Below are positions 27,769 to 36,320 of a stretch of DNA of 64,000 nucleotides, one piece after another. Position 1 is the first letter of the stretch. Every line of letters starts with the position of its first letter. Position numbers and translations under genes: made by a program. The notes under the pieces were generated by a model. The model made no database searches and was not told where the DNA came from. It saw only the letters and a program-made list of their open reading frames with translations. The stretch comes from Streptomyces olivochromogenes (GTDB taxonomy: Bacteria; Actinomycetota; Actinomycetes; Streptomycetales; Streptomycetaceae): NCBI RefSeq assembly GCF_021538895.1, contig NZ_JADDRL010000038.1, positions 1-64,000 on the forward strand. The letters run 5' to 3'.

Positions 27769-29124
27769 GTGCGCGTCCACAGACACCTGCTGCCGGCATT
27801 CACCGCAGGAACCCTCGTCTTAGCCGGGCTCTACGCCGCGAGCATCCCGTCCCACGCAGCCGACACCTCCCCCACGCGGCCCCCGTCCTCCGCAGCCGCC
27901 GGTGAGAACACCCGGACTGTCGAGTACTTCCCCAGCACCCACAGTGAGGGCAGACACCGCCAGGTCTCCGCCACCGTCCCGCAATGGATCAGGCAGAGCC
28001 GATCGGCCCCGGCGGTGAGCCCCGGCAAGACCCGCGTCACCGCACTCCAGCGCACAGGCGCTCCCGACGACCGCCTCGATGTCGTGATCATCGGCGACGG
28101 CTATAAGGCCGGTCAGCAGTCCGACTTCGAGGCGGACGCACGCACCAAGCTGAACGCGATCTTCCAGATCGAGCCGTACAGGAGCTACCGCGGACTGTTC
28201 AACTTCTGGCTCGTGGAGGCCATCTCCAACCAGTCGGGGGTCACCGGCGACCCGACTCGAGACGTCGTCAAGGACACCGCCGTCAGCAGCTACTTCTACT
28301 GCGACGACACCGAGCGACTGCTCTGCATCGACGAGCAGAAGGTCGACTCCTACGCGCAGCGGGCACCGGACTCCGACATCGTCTTCGTCATCGCGAATTC
28401 CACGAAGTACGGCGGCGCCGGGTACAGCGGCCTCACCTCCACCGCCGGCCACACGGGTATCGCCACGATGTCCTCCGACAACCCCAGCTCCTACCTGATA
28501 GGCGCCCATGAACTCGGCCACTCCATAGGCCTGCTCGGGGACGAGTACGAGGACGGGGGCGGCGACCGCTACCCCGGACCGGAACCCACCGAGCCCAACC
28601 TCACGATGCAGACCGCCGCCGACATGCAGGACCACCGGGCCAAGTGGTACCGCTGGATCGGTGAGAGTGACCCGTCGGGCGGCACGGTCGGCGCGTACGA
28701 AGGCGGCGGTTACCACCACCACGGCATCTATCGCCCCACCGAGAACTCCATCATGCGAAGCCTGAGCAACGACAGGTTCAACCTGCCCGGTCAGGAAGCG
28801 ATGATCGAGGGCTTCTACCGCCACGCCTCCCTGCTCACCGCCCGCACCCCCACCGCCCGCACCCTGGGGGCTTCCGACCCCCTTCGCGTCAGCGTCGCCC
28901 GGCTGCCGCGCGACGGTCTGTCCGACGTGCGCGTGCACTGGTACGTCGACGGAGTCGAAGTCCGGAAGGCGGTCGGCCGCCGCACAGTCACGCCGAGCGC
29001 GCTGCGGATCAGTCCGGGTACGCACACGGTCACCGCGACGGCCACCGACGACACGTCGGCGCTGCGCGAGCCCGCGGCCCGGCAAGCTGCCTCCAGCAGT
29101 GTGAGCTGGCAGATTGCCGAGTAG
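27769..29124 (+). CDS. Secreted M64-family metallopeptidase
   Basis: 451 residues. Signal peptide (LVLAGLYAASIPSHA), then the M64 (IgA peptidase) domain: LDVVIIGDGYKAGQQSDFEADA, FNFWLVEAISNQSGV and the zinc motif HELGHSIGLLGDEYEDG (His247, Glu248, His251). The later NSIMRS segment carries the conserved Met-turn-like element. A C-terminal Ig-like domain (~340-451, SDVRVHWYVDGVEV, GTHTVTATATDD) follows. The family cleaves secreted proteins. The GTG start has AGG 5 nt upstream. A long inverted repeat ends the unit at 29198. Confidence 0.88.
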   Translation: MRVHRHLLPAFTAGTLVLAGLYAASIPSHAADTSPTRPPSSAAAGENTRTVEYFPSTHSEGRHRQVSATVPQWIRQSRSAPAVSPGKTRVTALQRTGAPDDRLDVVIIGDGYKAGQQSDFEADARTKLNAIFQIEPYRSYRGLFNFWLVEAISNQSGVTGDPTRDVVKDTAVSSYFYCDDTERLLCIDEQKVDSYAQRAPDSDIVFVIANSTKYGGAGYSGLTSTAGHTGIATMSSDNPSSYLIGAHELGHSIGLLGDEYEDGGGDRYPGPEPTEPNLTMQTAADMQDHRAKWYRWIGESDPSGGTVGAYEGGGYHHHGIYRPTENSIMRSLSNDRFNLPGQEAMIEGFYRHASLLTARTPTARTLGASDPLRVSVARLPRDGLSDVRVHWYVDGVEVRKAVGRRTVTPSALRISPGTHTVTATATDDTSALREPAARQAASSSVSWQIAE

Positions 29125-29197
29125 AGCGGTCGCCGTCGACGATCACGGCCCTCAGATGCAGGGGCCTGTTGGACCTGTCGGCGTCGTTCACCGACTG

Positions 29198-29243
29198 CCG
29201 GTCGATGTCCCGCACCGGCCAGCCGGCGCGGGACATCGACCGG
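29198..29243. terminator. Bidirectional terminator between convergent genes
   Basis: Perfect 16-bp arms: CCGGTCGATGTCCCGC (29198-29213) and GCGGGACATCGACCGG (29228-29243), with a 14-nt loop that can itself pair. It lies between the stops of the M64 gene (29124) and the ArsR-type gene (29287). Confidence 0.8.
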
Positions 29244-29286
29244 CTCACGACGGCATCGCGTTGTCTTTCTGGCAGACCGAAGCCAC

Positions 29287-30372
29287 TCAGCGCAGTACGG
29301 CCGCCAGCAAGTCGGAACCCAGCGCCGTCAGGTCGGACACATTGAGGACGTAGCGAACATAACGACCATGCCGCTGGGCGGTGAGCAGCCCCGCCCGGCG
29401 CAGGACGGCGAGGTGTCGGGAAACCTCCGGAGGTGAGAGTTCCCAGGCATGGGCCAGCTCACCGTTGGTGTGCGCGCCGCGGGCCAGGGTGCGCAGCAGC
29501 CTCAGCCGTACCGGATGGGCGAGTGCCTCCAGCCGTAGAGTGACCGTTTCCAGCGATACCGGCTCTGCTGGGCTCGGCTCGGCCACGGGGTACTGCATCA
29601 CCGGCTGCCACCCGGGCGCGAAGACCGCCACCAGGTGCGGACTGCCGAAGACACTGGGGATGAAAGTGACCCCTGTGCTGTGGGCGGCGGTCGCCTTGTC
29701 CTGCAGTTTGTCCACGACGATGCAGTCGCCGTCCGGTGCCAGGGTGACCGCACCGGAGACCGACGCGAGTGCCGCCCCGATGCCCTGGCGCCTGAGCAGG
29801 TCGTTCTTGAGGCGCAGGTCGGTGGCGAGCTGCACGGCGACGTCCGTCCAGGCGGCGTCGAAGAAGGCCTCGGCACACTGTTCGAGGGTGCGGCGCACCC
29901 GCGCCCGCACGGCGGCCGGGTCCGCGAGCAGACGTTCCGCGAAGGCTTCTTGTTGCGCGCCGCGGGCCTGGGCCAGGTCCAGGGCCCGCTCGCGCGCGGT
30001 CGTATCGGTGAGCGGCGAAGGAGATCCGAAGTGGACCCGGTTGCTGCCGCACGTCGTCACGAGCGCGGCGGTCACATACCTTTCGTCGTCGATCCGGTCC
30101 ACGTCGTCCAACTCCTCGGCGAGGGTGGGCCGAGGCCGGGCGGGGAGCAGAAAGTCGGCTCGTGAGGAACGCCAGAGGAACTCCGCCTCCCTGAGCCGCT
30201 CGGCCAGCTCCGGCCGCAGCCCTGCCCAGACTTCTCCGGCCCAGTCGGCGAGCTGGGGATGATGCCCGGGTTCGGCCAGCACGTGCAGCATCGCGGTCAG
30301 CTCGGCCAACGGGGAGGCGGCGAACCGCAGCCGCTCGGACGGCAGGCCGCTGATGTCGATCCTCAACGTCAT
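29287..30372 (-). CDS. ArsR-type regulator with N-terminal DUF5937 domain
   Basis: 361 residues. A large N-terminal ligand-binding-like domain (DUF5937; RFAASPLAELTAMLHVL near the start) precedes a C-terminal winged helix with ALAHPVRLRLLRTLARGAHTN and the recognition helix SPPEVSRHLAVLRRAG (~320-335). No metal-binding cysteines of classical ArsR are present, so the effector is probably an organic compound. It is divergent from an MFS exporter, with a 14-bp-arm palindrome between them, a typical repressor/pump arrangement. Confidence 0.88.
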   Translation of the reverse strand: MTLRIDISGLPSERLRFAASPLAELTAMLHVLAEPGHHPQLADWAGEVWAGLRPELAERLREAEFLWRSSRADFLLPARPRPTLAEELDDVDRIDDERYVTAALVTTCGSNRVHFGSPSPLTDTTARERALDLAQARGAQQEAFAERLLADPAAVRARVRRTLEQCAEAFFDAAWTDVAVQLATDLRLKNDLLRRQGIGAALASVSGAVTLAPDGDCIVVDKLQDKATAAHSTGVTFIPSVFGSPHLVAVFAPGWQPVMQYPVAEPSPAEPVSLETVTLRLEALAHPVRLRLLRTLARGAHTNGELAHAWELSPPEVSRHLAVLRRAGLLTAQRHGRYVRYVLNVSDLTALGSDLLAAVLR

Positions 30373-30406
30373 CCCCGCATCATCACCGACCGCATGGCCG
30401 ACGACG

Positions 30407-30437
30407 ACGTCGGTTGACGGTATCCGTCAACCGACGT
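30407..30437. promoter_or_regulatory. Operator palindrome between the ArsR regulator and the MFS pump
   Basis: Perfect 14-bp arms ACGTCGGTTGACGG (30407-30420) and CCGTCAACCGACGT (30424-30437) separated by TAT, centred between the divergent starts at 30372 and 30473. A single bound dimer could block both genes. Confidence 0.7.
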
Positions 30438-30472
30438 GGCCGGCCCGGCGGCCGCACGCACCGTTTGACGTC

Positions 30473-31768
30473 ATGGCAACCACCATCAAGACCCAGCCCC
30501 GCGCTCTCGTCCGTGCCTCCGGAGGAGCCCGCTATGCCGTCGCCTTGGTCGTGGACGCGCTCGGCACCGGCCTGCTGCGGCCCTTTCTGCTGCTCTACGG
30601 GGTGATGGTGCTGAGGCTGTCCGCGCCGACCACCGGCATCGCCATGACGGTCGGCGTCGTCGCGGGCCTGGTGTGCATGCCCGCGGTGGGCCAGTGGCTG
30701 GACCAAGGCGCACGCAGCACGGTCGTGGCAGCGTCGATGCTGGTGCGGGTGCTGGGTGTGGCGCTGCTGCTGGCCACCCCGGCGGGGCACGTCTGGCCGT
30801 TCGCGACGGCGGCGCTCTTCCTCGGCATCGGCAACCAAGCCTGGCCAGCCGCGCACGCGGCTCTCGTGGCCACGGTCTCCCACGGCCGGGAACGCGACGC
30901 CGCTCTCGCGGCGGCCCGTGCCCTGCGCAACGCCGGCCTGGGCGTGGGCGCGCTCGTCGCCACCGCCTGCCTGGCGGGCGGCACCACCGCGTTGCGGGCG
31001 CTGGCAGCCGTCACCGGGCTCGCCTATCTCGCCGCGGCGGCCCTGGCGTGGTCGGTCCACCTGCACGCGCAGCCGGCCGCCGCTCCGGCCAAGGACGGGG
31101 ACGACGGGCGCGCACCTCGGATGCGCGCACTGCTGGCCGCGAACGTGGTCTACGTCTTCTGCCTCAACGTCCCCGAGATCGCGCTCCCTCTGGTCCTGGT
31201 GACGCAGTTGCACGCCTCCCCGGTGTGGTCGGCGGCCGTCTTCGTGGCCAACACGGTGCTGGTGGTCACCCTGCAGGTTCCGGTCACCGTCCTGATGTCC
31301 CGCTTCTCCCGGCGGACCGTGCTGGCTCTTGCCGGCGTGGTACTCGCCGCGTCCTACCTCGGCTTCCTCGCGGCCACCTCACTGGGACACGGCTGGGGTG
31401 CCCCGGCCGTCGCCACGGTGTCCGTGGTCTGCACCCTCGGCGAGATCCTCTACGCCGGTAGCGCCACCGCGCTCGTCACCGCCCTCGCCCCGGCCCACGT
31501 GCTGGGACGCGTCCTCGCCCGCTTCCAACTCTCCACGGGCTTCGGCCTCGCCGTCTCCCCGGCGGCCATCACCGCTCTCGCTCCCCATGGCCCGACCGCC
31601 CTCTGGGGCACCCTCACCGCCACGACACTCCTGTCCACCGCCGCCGTGGCCACCGAGCAGGACCGAGGAGCGCGGCTCAGCGGTCGCCGCCGGACGCGCC
31701 CTGCTCGCCGAGGTGAGTCAGCCAGGTGTGCCGCGTATCACCGCGAGGGTCTTGATAGTGGAAGGTGA
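30473..31768 (+). CDS. MFS transporter (drug-efflux type)
   Basis: 431 residues from ATG 30473, with 12 hydrophobic segments and the MFS cytoplasmic-loop motif after helix 2 (GQWLDQGARSTVVA). The first helix reads YAVALVVDALGTGLLRPFLLLYG. Divergent pairing with a regulator across a palindrome suggests inducible export of a toxic compound. The last ~30 residues (RRRTRPARRGESARCAAYHREGL) are Arg-rich and overlap a relic on the other strand, so the original stop may have been lost and the tail may be read-through. Confidence 0.88.
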   Translation: MATTIKTQPRALVRASGGARYAVALVVDALGTGLLRPFLLLYGVMVLRLSAPTTGIAMTVGVVAGLVCMPAVGQWLDQGARSTVVAASMLVRVLGVALLLATPAGHVWPFATAALFLGIGNQAWPAAHAALVATVSHGRERDAALAAARALRNAGLGVGALVATACLAGGTTALRALAAVTGLAYLAAAALAWSVHLHAQPAAAPAKDGDDGRAPRMRALLAANVVYVFCLNVPEIALPLVLVTQLHASPVWSAAVFVANTVLVVTLQVPVTVLMSRFSRRTVLALAGVVLAASYLGFLAATSLGHGWGAPAVATVSVVCTLGEILYAGSATALVTALAPAHVLGRVLARFQLSTGFGLAVSPAAITALAPHGPTALWGTLTATTLLSTAAVATEQDRGARLSGRRRTRPARRGESARCAAYHREGLDSGR

Positions 31769-32040
31769 GGCCGAGTGCGTCCGCTGCGACAGGGTCGGGG
31801 GGTGCGGGACGGCCAGTTCGCGCGTCGGCTCGCTCACCTGGGCATAGGGGTCGATGCGATCGATCCGTCGCGGAGGCTCGCGCGCTGTCCGGCCGGATGG
31901 CCGATGACCGGAGTCCGCGCTTCCAGGACGTGGACGTGACGGAAGTCGAACTCCCCAAGGCGCACTACGATTTCATCTCGTGCCTCGTCAGCATCCCTCG
32001 ACCGCAGCCAGCCGGGCCAGGGCCTGGCTGCGGAAGTCAT
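31677..32040 (-). pseudogene. Decayed coding relics between pump and flavoprotein
   Basis: Two minus-strand frames keep coding character without usable starts. One ends at 31677 with ALGLTFHYQDPRGDTRHTW and LTHLGEQGASGGDR. Another (31834-32040) contains DEIVVRLGEFDFRHVHVLEA. They may be parts of one broken gene. No family is recognised. Confidence 0.3.
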
Positions 32041-32112
32041 AGAGCTCTTCGACTGTCTGTTCCGACCGGGCCGGCGACAGCGTCTTCTGACAGATTGCCT
32101 CGCCGCCTGGGC

Positions 32113-33702
32113 TCAACTCGTGCCGATCGCTTGCGGGTAGTCGAAGAAGCCGGAGGGGTCGTATTTCCGCTTCACGTCGACCAGACGGGGGTAGTTCGTG
32201 CCGTAGTAGGCCTCCCGCCAGTTCTTCAGCGTCGGGTCGGGGAAGTTCTGGTATGCGTGTTCGGGCGACCTGCCGGGGAAGATGTCGTCGTAGAACTGCT
32301 TGAGCCAGCGGAGGTTGACTTCGGCGACGTCGGGGCGGTCGTAGTCGGCCCACGAGGTCTCGGCGGCGAAGACGAAGAGGTCGTTTCGGTGTACGAACGC
32401 GGTCGCGTTCGGCGGTACCTGGTTGATCTTACCGCCGAGGGCGAACATGGCGAACCCGGCTCCGTCCTCGTTGTTGCTGCCAGGCCAGTCCAGCAGGCGC
32501 TCGGCAGCCGCGCTGACCTGCTGGTCGGTCAGGAGAGTGCGGGAGTCGAGGATCGCCGATTTGGTGGCAAAGCGATCGATCGGTGTGGTGGCGCTCAGCA
32601 GCACGCTCGCCTCACCGGGCGTGACCTGACGAACGGACGCGCTGTTGCGGGCGCGTTCCTCGGTCGTGCCGATCTGGAGCAGCGGGTCGAGGATGGCACG
32701 CAGTTCCTGGACAGTGCCGTAGAACTGGCCGATGGCGTTGACGTTGGCGTTGGCATGGATCTGTGTCCTGGTCGTTCCGTGGGTGCCAATGCCCAGACGC
32801 AGATGGAACCGCTTGTCGTCCGCGGTGTCCTGGGCGATGTGCTGCGCGGCGGCGATCACCGGCAGTACGGAGTCCAGGCTCCAGCGGAGCTGGTAGAAGC
32901 CCACGGTGCCCTCGAACTGCTCGTACTGGAAGGTGAACGAGGTGTGGACACCGAAGTTGTTGCCGGCTCCGCCGCGGCAGGCCCAGAACAAGTCGGGGTG
33001 CGTATCCTTGCCGGCCTTGACCGTGCGTCCGTCGGCGAGCACGACGGTCGTGGAAACGAGCCGGTCGCATGTCAGCCCGAACATCTTGTCGCTGAAGCCG
33101 ATACCGCCGCCAAGCACCAGCCCTGCGACCCCGACACTGGGGCAACGGCCGGTCGGCACGAACATGCCCTGGTCCTCCAACAGCGGATGCAGGTCGCCAT
33201 TGGTGACGCCGGCCCCTACGGTGACGGTGCCGGCGTCGTGCACGACCTTCATCGGCCCATAGACCCGAGGGCGGGCACGACCCGGGATCGGGGTGGAGAC
33301 GATGCTCTTCATGCGGGCCATGTTCAGCAGCAGGCCCCTGGTGGTCGAATACCCGGCGTAGTTGTGTCCCAGCCCGGAGCGCGGTACGACGGGCAGCCCT
33401 ACCGCGCGAGCCCAGCGGATCGCCTCGCACACGTCGCCGGTGGTCGCGCAGGCAACGATGCCGGCAGGCAGAATTCCGGCGTACCTGTGGTTGAACGGCA
33501 AGGCCAGCGACACGTATTCAGAGCCATACGGCCGGTAGAGGGTAGCCCCAGGGGACAGCGCATCAGCCAACCGCTTCCAGTCCCGAGCGCCAACAGGCCC
33601 TGCTGCCTCGGCTGCCGCCGCACTCTCCGGTGCCTGCAGCGCCAGTGCCCCACCAACACTGCCCAGCACGCCTGCCCGCAGCACATCCCGCCTGTCGATC
33701 AC
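32113..33702 (-). CDS. Exported berberine-bridge-type FAD oxidase (bicovalent flavin)
   Basis: 529 residues. It starts with a Tat-like signal (MIDRRDVLRAGVLGSVGGAL, ending ~32). The FAD-binding PCMH domain has both flavin-attachment residues: His113 in RSGLGHNYAGYS and Cys187 in GRCPSVGVAGLVLGGG, so 8-alpha-histidyl/6-S-cysteinyl FAD is expected. The C-terminal BBE motif NWREAYYGTNYPRLVDVKRKYDP is intact. Such enzymes oxidise sugars or aromatic and alkaloid substrates, usually passing electrons to O2 and making H2O2. Together with the haloperoxidase at 34122 and a second BBE protein at 36321 it forms a suggestive group. Confidence 0.88.
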   Translation of the reverse strand: MIDRRDVLRAGVLGSVGGALALQAPESAAAAEAAGPVGARDWKRLADALSPGATLYRPYGSEYVSLALPFNHRYAGILPAGIVACATTGDVCEAIRWARAVGLPVVPRSGLGHNYAGYSTTRGLLLNMARMKSIVSTPIPGRARPRVYGPMKVVHDAGTVTVGAGVTNGDLHPLLEDQGMFVPTGRCPSVGVAGLVLGGGIGFSDKMFGLTCDRLVSTTVVLADGRTVKAGKDTHPDLFWACRGGAGNNFGVHTSFTFQYEQFEGTVGFYQLRWSLDSVLPVIAAAQHIAQDTADDKRFHLRLGIGTHGTTRTQIHANANVNAIGQFYGTVQELRAILDPLLQIGTTEERARNSASVRQVTPGEASVLLSATTPIDRFATKSAILDSRTLLTDQQVSAAAERLLDWPGSNNEDGAGFAMFALGGKINQVPPNATAFVHRNDLFVFAAETSWADYDRPDVAEVNLRWLKQFYDDIFPGRSPEHAYQNFPDPTLKNWREAYYGTNYPRLVDVKRKYDPSGFFDYPQAIGTS

Positions 33703-34121
33703 AGCGACCCACCCTCACGCAGCAGTCGCAGGCTCCTCCTGCGATCCCATCGGCCAGTTCACCGATCGTCGACCGGTGCCGTCCCCGCCGGCTGCCCACT
33801 CGCCAGACGCACCACGCGAAAGGACGAGAGACGCACGGCCAAACAGCTCAGACAGTGGCACCATGCCGCGAATCGCCCGCGAGGGTACGGACTCCTGACA
33901 GCGACTTGGCCGGTACCGCTGGGCCAGCGGCCGTCAGCGCCTCCACCATGCGGTACTCGGCAAAGGCGCTGACGGCTTTCCCGACATCCAGAGGACGGGT
34001 CGACACGCGCGGTTTTCAAACCGAAGGCTGTGCCGACGCGACTATGGAGTTGTCCACGGTCTGGCCGGCGTTGTCGCGGCGGCGCCCAAGCCCCCGCACA
34101 GGCGTGGACCACGGTGTCGTC
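33703..34121. other. Intergenic stretch with one small coding-like frame
   Basis: About 420 bp. A 52-codon minus-strand frame from GTG 34006 to TGA 33848 reads DVGKAVSAFAEYRMVEALTA and LSGVRTLAGDSRHGATV with codon-like composition but no ribosome site. It could be a small gene or a relic. Nothing else is recognisable. Confidence 0.3.
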
Positions 34122-35618
34122 TCACCACTGATGCGAACTGCCCGGTCGCGTCGGCCGCAGCGCGTTGGCGAACACGTAGTCGCCAACGTTGGTACCGATC
34201 GCCCTCCCGTCCTCGGCGTCCCAGCGGAAGTGCACGCCCAGCCAGAGTCGGCTGAACTCGCCCTCCTCGGCGACCTGGCTGAAGCTGTCGATCCGGCGGT
34301 ACGACTCGATGGTGTGCGGGTCCTCGGAGTGGGCGATGAACGAGACGTTGTCACGACCGAAGAAGTGCTTCATCGCGGTTGCCCACGCACCCGTGAAGTT
34401 GGCGTGCCCGGAGGTCCAGGCGCAGAAGCACGGGGTGAACGGACGCCCTGAGCGGTCCGCGCTGAGCGGCTCCCAGGTCGCGTTCGCGCCGCCCGTCGCC
34501 TGGATCGCGGACACCGGGCGCCACAGCTCGATCGGGCTGTCGAACTTGGAGTCCCAGGCCGCGATCCCGGCATCCGCCAACGACAGCGCCGACAGCGCGA
34601 ACAAGTGCGTTGTCTCGTAAGTGTCGAGCTTGAACTTCTTGGCGACGATCCCGGTCAGTTCGAGCAACTGCCCCGGGGGGTGGTAGGTGCCGTTCAGGTC
34701 ATGGTCCCAGAACCAGCCGATGACGGTCTGCTCGTAGGTGCGCTCGGTGGAGTCGACGGCACCGACCCGTCGTACCTCGTCGCGTTGGGCCGCGTACTCC
34801 GGGCTGGCCACCAGATCGGCGTAGGAAGTGAAGCCTCGCAGGGTGGGAGGCCGGAACTGCGAGCCGGAGCGGAGCACGAACGGCCTCACCTTGCCCCAGT
34901 TCGGGGTCACCGCGTCGCTCGGCTGCTTGCAGGCCCCTTCGTCGGGCGTCGCGTCTTCACCCGTCGGCCGCCAGGCGCCAGGTGTGGTGGTGTCGCCGTG
35001 GTAGACCTCCGGGTTGTCCGAACCGTCGCCCGCCCGGGATTTGTTGATCTGTCTCACCACGGGGTCGACCACCAGGCGGTCGAGGGGGTCGTAGGAGTGG
35101 GGGGAGTGGCCGGTCCGGGCCCTGTACTGGGCGTCGATGTAGGCCTGGTCGCCCGGGTACAGCTGCGAGATCGTCCGGTACGCCGTGCGGTCGATCAGCC
35201 GCTCCTCCTCGTCCGGACTCGGCCGCGAGTGTTTGTCGGCGTACTTCAGTGGCCGGTTGAGGTACGGCTCGTACTTCAGGGTTCCGTACGTGTACTGATA
35301 GGCGCTCTCGGCGTTGTAGATCGCCGCGAAGACGATCGCCCCCGACCTGGAGAGTTTGCCGGGCGAGGCGTCCCAGCCCCGCGCATTGCGGAACGTCTGG
35401 GCCAGGACCTTGTTCCAGTACTGCGTCGGATCGTCCTTGTGCCCAGTCGCGGCGGCGGCCTGCGGCGCACCGGCCGCCACCGGACTCAGTCCGGCGAGCA
35501 GGGCACCGGCCACGGCGGCGGCCCGTAGCCGGCCCAGGCGTCCGCCAACACGGGACTTCAAGCGCGGGAGCCCAGACTTCGCGGCCGGTCGACGGCCATG
35601 ATCTGGATTAAGAGGCAC
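34122..35618 (-). CDS. Secreted vanadium-dependent haloperoxidase / PAP2-superfamily protein
   Basis: 498 residues from GTG 35618 (AAAGGA 5 nt upstream; the in-frame ATG at 35690 lacks a site). A signal peptide (AAVAGALLAGLSPVAAGAPQAAA) is followed by an all-helical domain. The vanadate/phosphate pocket motifs are present: K-x8-RP in SKFDSPIELWRP, TSGHANFTG (PSGH-type) and SRLWLGVHFRWD, a perfect SR-x5-H-x3-D. Length and insertion pattern fit bacterial vanadium haloperoxidases rather than short PAP2 phosphatases. It would use H2O2 and halide to make hypohalous acid outside the cell. Phosphatase activity is the main alternative. Confidence 0.85.
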   Translation of the reverse strand: MPLNPDHGRRPAAKSGLPRLKSRVGGRLGRLRAAAVAGALLAGLSPVAAGAPQAAAATGHKDDPTQYWNKVLAQTFRNARGWDASPGKLSRSGAIVFAAIYNAESAYQYTYGTLKYEPYLNRPLKYADKHSRPSPDEEERLIDRTAYRTISQLYPGDQAYIDAQYRARTGHSPHSYDPLDRLVVDPVVRQINKSRAGDGSDNPEVYHGDTTTPGAWRPTGEDATPDEGACKQPSDAVTPNWGKVRPFVLRSGSQFRPPTLRGFTSYADLVASPEYAAQRDEVRRVGAVDSTERTYEQTVIGWFWDHDLNGTYHPPGQLLELTGIVAKKFKLDTYETTHLFALSALSLADAGIAAWDSKFDSPIELWRPVSAIQATGGANATWEPLSADRSGRPFTPCFCAWTSGHANFTGAWATAMKHFFGRDNVSFIAHSEDPHTIESYRRIDSFSQVAEEGEFSRLWLGVHFRWDAEDGRAIGTNVGDYVFANALRPTRPGSSHQW

Positions 35619-35725
35619 GGCATTCCTTTCGACGTCGCTGATCAGCAGCGGCAGCGTAAGGTCGGAAATACGCAAATCAAGATCAGCCACGCCGATATAC
35701 CGCGCGCCTGATATGAATTCAGGAT

Positions 35726-36053
35726 TTACGCGGAAATGCTCATCCGGTCTTGATTGACAGCCCCGCTGAGCTGTGATCGCCCAGGCGTGAAGGTCTCACT
35801 CGTGTGAGCGATTTCCTGATCCACCGAAAGGCGGCCGTCCGACACTGACTCCGCGAAGAGCGCATGCTCGCCCGGCAAGTCAGCCCACCCTGCGGCCGTT
35901 CTCCAAGAGGTAGATCGCGTCGGGTTCACCGCGAGCAGCCGCCCGAGCTCGCGGTCGCGGCCGATCTCTTCGGCCGTCTCGCGGCGAGCGCCCCGGGCGC
36001 GGCGTCTCCCCGTTGTCGGACTCGATGGTGCCACCCGGAAGCGTATGTCGTCG
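35726..36053 (-). pseudogene. Nudix hydrolase relic
   Basis: The Nudix box is recognisable but split between frames: LPGGTIESDNGETPR in one, then RGARRETAEEIGRDRELGRL in the next, and a stray YLLENGRRVG in the first again. A frameshift near 36000 breaks it. Only the central part of the gene remains, next to a transposase scrap. Confidence 0.55.
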
Positions 36054-36103
36054 ATCGGCTGTCTCCTGGCCCATATCGGCGGTCGGCCGGACTTTTTTGT
36101 TCC

Positions 36104-36166
36104 TTGGCGACAGCGACTCCAGCACCGCCCACTGCTCGTCCGTCAGATCTCCGCGCGCCACAGAGC
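36104..36166 (-). mobile_element. IS5-type transposase N-terminal scrap
   Basis: The phrase VARGDLTDEQWAVLESLSPR is the hallmark beginning of Streptomyces IS5-family transposases; nothing after it remains. It directly precedes the Nudix relic and may have caused its loss. Confidence 0.5.
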
Positions 36167-36320
36167 GCCGACCCGGGGCGGGGTCTACGGCATCACGCGC
36201 TGGGCGTGGTTGGCGCGTGTCGAGACGGTGCACCGTGGCCGCCCTTGCTACTGTCCGCTTCGCCTAAATCATCCACAAAGGACCGATTCGCACCTGTTTG
36301 CGGTCGAGAGGACATGGACC

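Noticed and set aside
34605..35528. Open frame opposite the haloperoxidase gene
   Set aside because: Low-complexity Val/Gly/Arg text in the opposite frame; the other strand has all vanadate-site motifs and the signal peptide.
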